A stretch of 7,764 bases of DNA, from contig JBOGIF010000079.1 of assembly GCA_050742415.1 (NCBI GenBank), positions 1 through 7,764 of the forward strand, in the 5' to 3' direction. The position numbers were made by a program, and so were the translations under genes. Below the pieces are notes generated by a model. It had not been told where the DNA came from, did not search any database, and saw only the letters and a list, made by a program, of their open reading frames with translations. This DNA is from JBOGIF01 sp050742415 (GTDB taxonomy: Bacteria; Actinomycetota; Acidimicrobiia; Acidimicrobiales; AC-14). Below are positions 5,474-7,764 of the stretch, in pieces; positions within the stretch are counted from its first letter, which is position 1, and each line of letters starts with the position of its first letter.

Positions 5474-5905
5474 ATGACCGCGAATTGCATCTCGACCGAC
5501 ACCGCCGTCCTCGGTAGCCGAACGGTGGACCGCTTCCTCGAGGCCATCGCCGGTGGCGACGGCATCCCGACCAAGCTCTTCGCCGACGACGCCGTCCTCG
5601 ACGCCACCGTCCCCGGGTGGCGTTTCCCACTGCGGGGCGCCGCCCGGCTCTGCGACCAGTACGACGGCTGGTTCCGGCACCCCGGCACCTTCGAGGAGCT
5701 CGAGCGCCTCGCGGTGGACGGCGGCGAGGTGGTGACCTATCTCCTCACCTGGTTGGTACGAGGGGTGCCCCACGCAGCCCACCACATCCACGTCCTACGG
5801 TTCGACGCTTCGGGACGGATCGCCGCCGACCGGTTCTTCTGCGGGGGGCAGTGGGATGCGGCTCTCCTCGCCAAGATGGCGGCGGAATCCGACGATGCTG
5901 GTTGA
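5474..5905 (+). CDS. SnoaL/NTF2-like family protein
   Basis: A 143-residue protein of the nuclear-transport-factor-2-like (SnoaL-like) cone fold, which binds, isomerises or hydrolyses small hydrophobic substrates, in the cytoplasm. ATG at 5474 follows GGAGG by eight bases. The usual order is present: an N-terminal helix (RTVDRFLEAIAGGDGIPTKL, 16-35), the FADDAVLDATVPGWRFPLRG strand region (36-55), a second helix (AARLCDQYDGWFRHPGTFEE, 56-75), then three long strands (VVTYLLTWLVRG, HHIHVLRFD, GRIAADRFFCGGQWD, about 86-128). The D39/D43 and H103/H104 region resembles the polar pocket in SnoaL-like enzymes, but catalytic residues cannot be assigned. It is first in a tight three-gene unit, with the kinase start overlapping its end by 11 bases. 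Transcription probably starts in the 163-bp gap holding the CTGCAG repeats. It is full length, unlike the NTF2-like remnant at 3909. Confidence 0.8.
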   Translation: MTANCISTDTAVLGSRTVDRFLEAIAGGDGIPTKLFADDAVLDATVPGWRFPLRGAARLCDQYDGWFRHPGTFEELERLAVDGGEVVTYLLTWLVRGVPHAAHHIHVLRFDASGRIAADRFFCGGQWDAALLAKMAAESDDAG

Positions 5906-6911
5906 CGTACCAGCGCTGGCCCCGTCCGTCGAGCAGCTGCTGGCCGGCGCGCAACGACGTGAGCCGTTCGTCAATCCCGACGGCCGCTCGTCGGCCACCT
6001 TCGAGCGGGTATGGATCGACGGTGCCGCCCACGTCGTGAAGTACCTGCACCTGGATGACGACTTCACCATGCGGGTGTCGGGCGACCTCGGTTGCCGGCC
6101 GGTGCGGGCCTGGGCCGCAGGGCTCCTCGACGCCGCCCCCGGCCTGGTCGACCACGCCGTGGTGGGTGCCGCGCTCGGCCACGGTCGCAACGGGTGGGGC
6201 GCAGTCCTGCTCATGCGGGACGTGACGGCCGAGCTGTTCTCCGGGGGTGGCGGGCTGATCGACCCCGAGCAGCACGCCGCCTTCATCGATCATCTGGCCG
6301 GGTTCTGCGCCGCCACCTGGGGCTGGCGGGACGACCCGGTGTCCGGTCCCGGCCTGCTCCCCTACGCCACCAGGTGGGCGTGGTTCGGCCATGCCGCCCT
6401 CGACGGCGAGCGGGCGCTGGGCTGGCCCGAGAGGGCCCCCCGGCTGGCGGACGAGGGGTGGCTGCGCTTCGCCGACCGGGCCCCCGCCCCGCTCGCCCAT
6501 CTCGTCGACGCCCTGCGCCACGACGCGGGACCGCTGGCCCACGCACTGCGGCAGACGCCGTCGTGTCTCCTGCACGGCGACGTCAAGGCATCCAACGCCG
6601 GCAGAACCGCCGACGGCCGCACCGTGTTGATCGACTGGGCCTACGTCGGCGAGGGACCGGCCTGCCACGAGCTGGCCTGGCACCTCGCGCTCGATCGGGA
6701 CAGGTTGCCCGTCTCCAAGGAGGCGACCGCCGCCGCCTTCCACCAGGCCCTGGAGCGCCACGGGGTCGAGACGGCGGCGTGGTGGGACCGCCAGCTGGGG
6801 CTGTGCCTGCTGGGTGCGGTCGTCCAGTTCGGCTGGGAGAAGGCCTTCGGCGACGACGAGGAACTGGCCTGGTGGTGTGACGCGGCGGCCACCGGCGCGG
6901 CGTGGCTCTGA
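5895..6911 (+). CDS. Aminoglycoside phosphotransferase (APH)-fold kinase
   Basis: A 338-residue protein with the kinase-like APH fold, which transfers phosphate from ATP to a small molecule such as an aminoglycoside, sugar, amino alcohol or polyketide. The catalytic loop HGDVKASN (227-234) matches the HxDxxxxN motif, with Asp229 the likely base. IDWAYVGEG (246-254) supplies the metal-binding Asp247. HVVKYLHLDDD (46-56) holds a probable ATP-binding Lys49. LLMRDV (105-110) fits the hinge. HELAWHLALD (258-267) is the usual helix after the metal site. ATG at 5895 is preferred over an earlier in-frame start at 5856, because it follows GGCGGA and overlaps the upstream stop by 11 bases, as in the next gene pair. 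The substrate cannot be predicted. The APH fold alone does not mean antibiotic resistance, and the SnoaL-like and methyltransferase neighbours point to a metabolite pathway. Confidence 0.85.
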   Translation: MLVDVPALAPSVEQLLAGAQRREPFVNPDGRSSATFERVWIDGAAHVVKYLHLDDDFTMRVSGDLGCRPVRAWAAGLLDAAPGLVDHAVVGAALGHGRNGWGAVLLMRDVTAELFSGGGGLIDPEQHAAFIDHLAGFCAATWGWRDDPVSGPGLLPYATRWAWFGHAALDGERALGWPERAPRLADEGWLRFADRAPAPLAHLVDALRHDAGPLAHALRQTPSCLLHGDVKASNAGRTADGRTVLIDWAYVGEGPACHELAWHLALDRDRLPVSKEATAAAFHQALERHGVETAAWWDRQLGLCLLGAVVQFGWEKAFGDDEELAWWCDAAATGAAWL

Positions 6912-7690
6912 CCGGCGATCTCGCGGCCGCCTACTCGGCCACCGGCGGGGTGTGGCAGGAGGGACCGGGCCGCATCTACGACCGGCTGGCCGAGGTGCTG
7001 GTGGCCGGTTCCTCGCTCGTGGGCGCCCGGGTGCTCGATGTCGGAGCGGGTACGGGGGCGGCCACCCGCGCCGTTCTCGCCGCCGGCGCCGGTGCGGTAG
7101 TCGCCGTGGACGCCGCCTTCGGGATGCTCGCCAACCACGCCGCCGATCGCCCGCCGGCGGCAGTTGCGGACGCCGTCGCACTTCCTTTCGTCAACTCCAG
7201 CTTCGACGCCGCCGTCGCCGCCTTCTCGCTCAACCACCTTTCCGAACCGGCCGCCGGCCTCCGCGAGATGGCCCGCGTCACGCACCAGGGCGCTCCTCTG
7301 CTGGTGGCCTCATTTTCGGCCGACGACGCCCATCCGGTGAAGGCAGCCGTCGAGGCCGCTCTCTCGGCCCGGGGATGGACGCCCGACCCGTGGTACCTGA
7401 CCGTGAGGGCCGATGCCATGGCCGCACTGTCCGAGGTGAAGCACGGCATGGCTGCGGCGGTCGCCGCCGGCCTCGACGCGTCGGTCGAGGTGGTCCACGT
7501 GCCGTTCGCCGACCTCGACGCCCGTGAACTCGTCGAGTGGCGGCTCGGCCTGGCCCAGCACGCCCCGTTCGTGGCCCGGCTCCCGCCCGCCGAACGCGAT
7601 GCCGTGGCCGCGGATGCGGCGCGCCGCCTGGGCGATCAGCTGCCGTCCCTCGTGCGCTCTGTCCTGGTCGTGCGGGCCGTCAGCCCATGA
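6902..7690 (+). CDS. Class I SAM-dependent methyltransferase
   Basis: A 262-residue methyltransferase of the Methyltransf_11 type (UbiE/small-molecule style), moving a methyl group from S-adenosylmethionine to an unknown acceptor. Motif I is VLDVGAGTGAATR (44-56), which binds the methionine part of SAM. The acidic end of strand 2 is VAVDAA (67-72), with Asp70 for the ribose. ADAVALPF (89-96) is the adenine-contact segment. FDAAVAAFSLNHL (101-113) is motif IV, and REMARVTHQGAPLLVASF is post-motif. The start is GTG at 6902, overlapping the kinase stop by 10 bases; no strong ribosome binding site precedes it, so coupling to the kinase is likely. The C-terminal ~90 residues (VVHVPFADLDARELVEWRLG to SLVRSVLVVRA) are helical and may cap the substrate pocket. 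It ends 11 bp inside a probable convergent gene. Confidence 0.88.
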   Translation: MALTGDLAAAYSATGGVWQEGPGRIYDRLAEVLVAGSSLVGARVLDVGAGTGAATRAVLAAGAGAVVAVDAAFGMLANHAADRPPAAVADAVALPFVNSSFDAAVAAFSLNHLSEPAAGLREMARVTHQGAPLLVASFSADDAHPVKAAVEAALSARGWTPDPWYLTVRADAMAALSEVKHGMAAAVAAGLDASVEVVHVPFADLDARELVEWRLGLAQHAPFVARLPPAERDAVAADAARRLGDQLPSLVRSVLVVRAVSP

Positions 7691-7764
7691 GGACTCGCTC
7701 CGCGAAGTGGCGGGCCGGGCCGGCGGCGTCGCCGGCCTCGTCGACCACCCGCGCGGCCAGGCGC
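7680..7764 (-). CDS. 3' end of a probable convergent gene, partial
   Basis: On the minus strand an open frame enters from the right edge and reads RLAARVVDEAGDAAGPARHF, then AERVLMG and TGA at 7680-7682. Its third codon positions are nearly all G or C and the first positions are G-rich, as expected of real genes here. It would overlap the methyltransferase end by 11 bp, tail to tail. Only 27 residues are visible, too few to name a family. The competing plus-strand frame from ATG at 7687 is a low-complexity R/A/S/T string. Confidence 0.45.
   Translation of the reverse strand, partial: RLAARVVDEAGDAAGPARHFAERVLMG

Noticed and set aside
5745..7181. Minus-strand open frame of 478 codons
   Set aside because: It is antisense to the kinase and methyltransferase, both with exact catalytic motifs. 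Long shadows are common at this GC content.
7687..7764. Plus-strand gene starting at ATGA overlapping the methyltransferase stop
   Set aside because: The visible residues are a low-complexity R/A/S/T string, and the opposite strand gives a more protein-like frame.

Overview
The window is GC-rich DNA with strongly G/C-biased third codon positions and frequent GTG starts. This fits a high-GC actinobacterium; that assignment is inferred from composition and protein style only. It has two contrasting halves. The left ~5.3 kb is a patchwork of mobile-element debris and damaged genes. The right ~2.3 kb is a compact, apparently intact operon.

Left part. Positions 1-~1180 (minus strand) hold the 5' two-thirds of an IS481-family insertion sequence. 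Its transposase has a one-base frameshift in a G4 run, a start region that can fold so as to hide its own ribosome binding site, and four TGTCAAGC repeats upstream. Next come, on the plus strand, a ribbon-helix-helix (RHH) protein gene with an in-frame TAA, and overlapping it a TnpC/DUF6262-like gene with two frameshifts. This pair looks like the remnant of another mobile element. On the minus strand follows a LuxR-type regulator with a long helical-repeat region and a C-terminal HTH (one frameshift). Upstream of it is a 5'-truncated SnoaL/NTF2-like gene, which abuts head-to-head a 5'-truncated GNAT acetyltransferase on the plus strand. This is a probable deletion junction near 4135. About 390 bp without a recognisable gene follow.

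Middle. On the minus strand, a carboxymuconolactone decarboxylase (AhpD-like, CxxC) gene with a one-base frameshift is followed one base later by a small uncharacterised ORF. That ORF ends in a pair of overlapping hairpins. The CMD gene is transcribed divergently from the right-hand operon. The 163-bp gap between them carries a striking symmetric site: CCCTGCAG twice on one side and CTGCAGGG twice on the other, each pair at an 11-bp period. It looks like a shared operator or an RNA hairpin.

Right part. Three plus-strand genes overlap by 10-11 bp each: a SnoaL/NTF2-like protein, an aminoglycoside-phosphotransferase-fold kinase and a class I SAM methyltransferase. This suggests a translationally coupled unit acting on one small molecule, substrate unknown. 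The window ends in what is probably the 3' tail of a convergent minus-strand gene.

Seven separate lesions (five frameshifts, one nonsense codon, one double truncation) lie left of position 5205 and none lies right of it. Either the left side is a decaying accessory region next to an IS, or it contains sequence errors. Reads covering the homopolymer sites would decide this.
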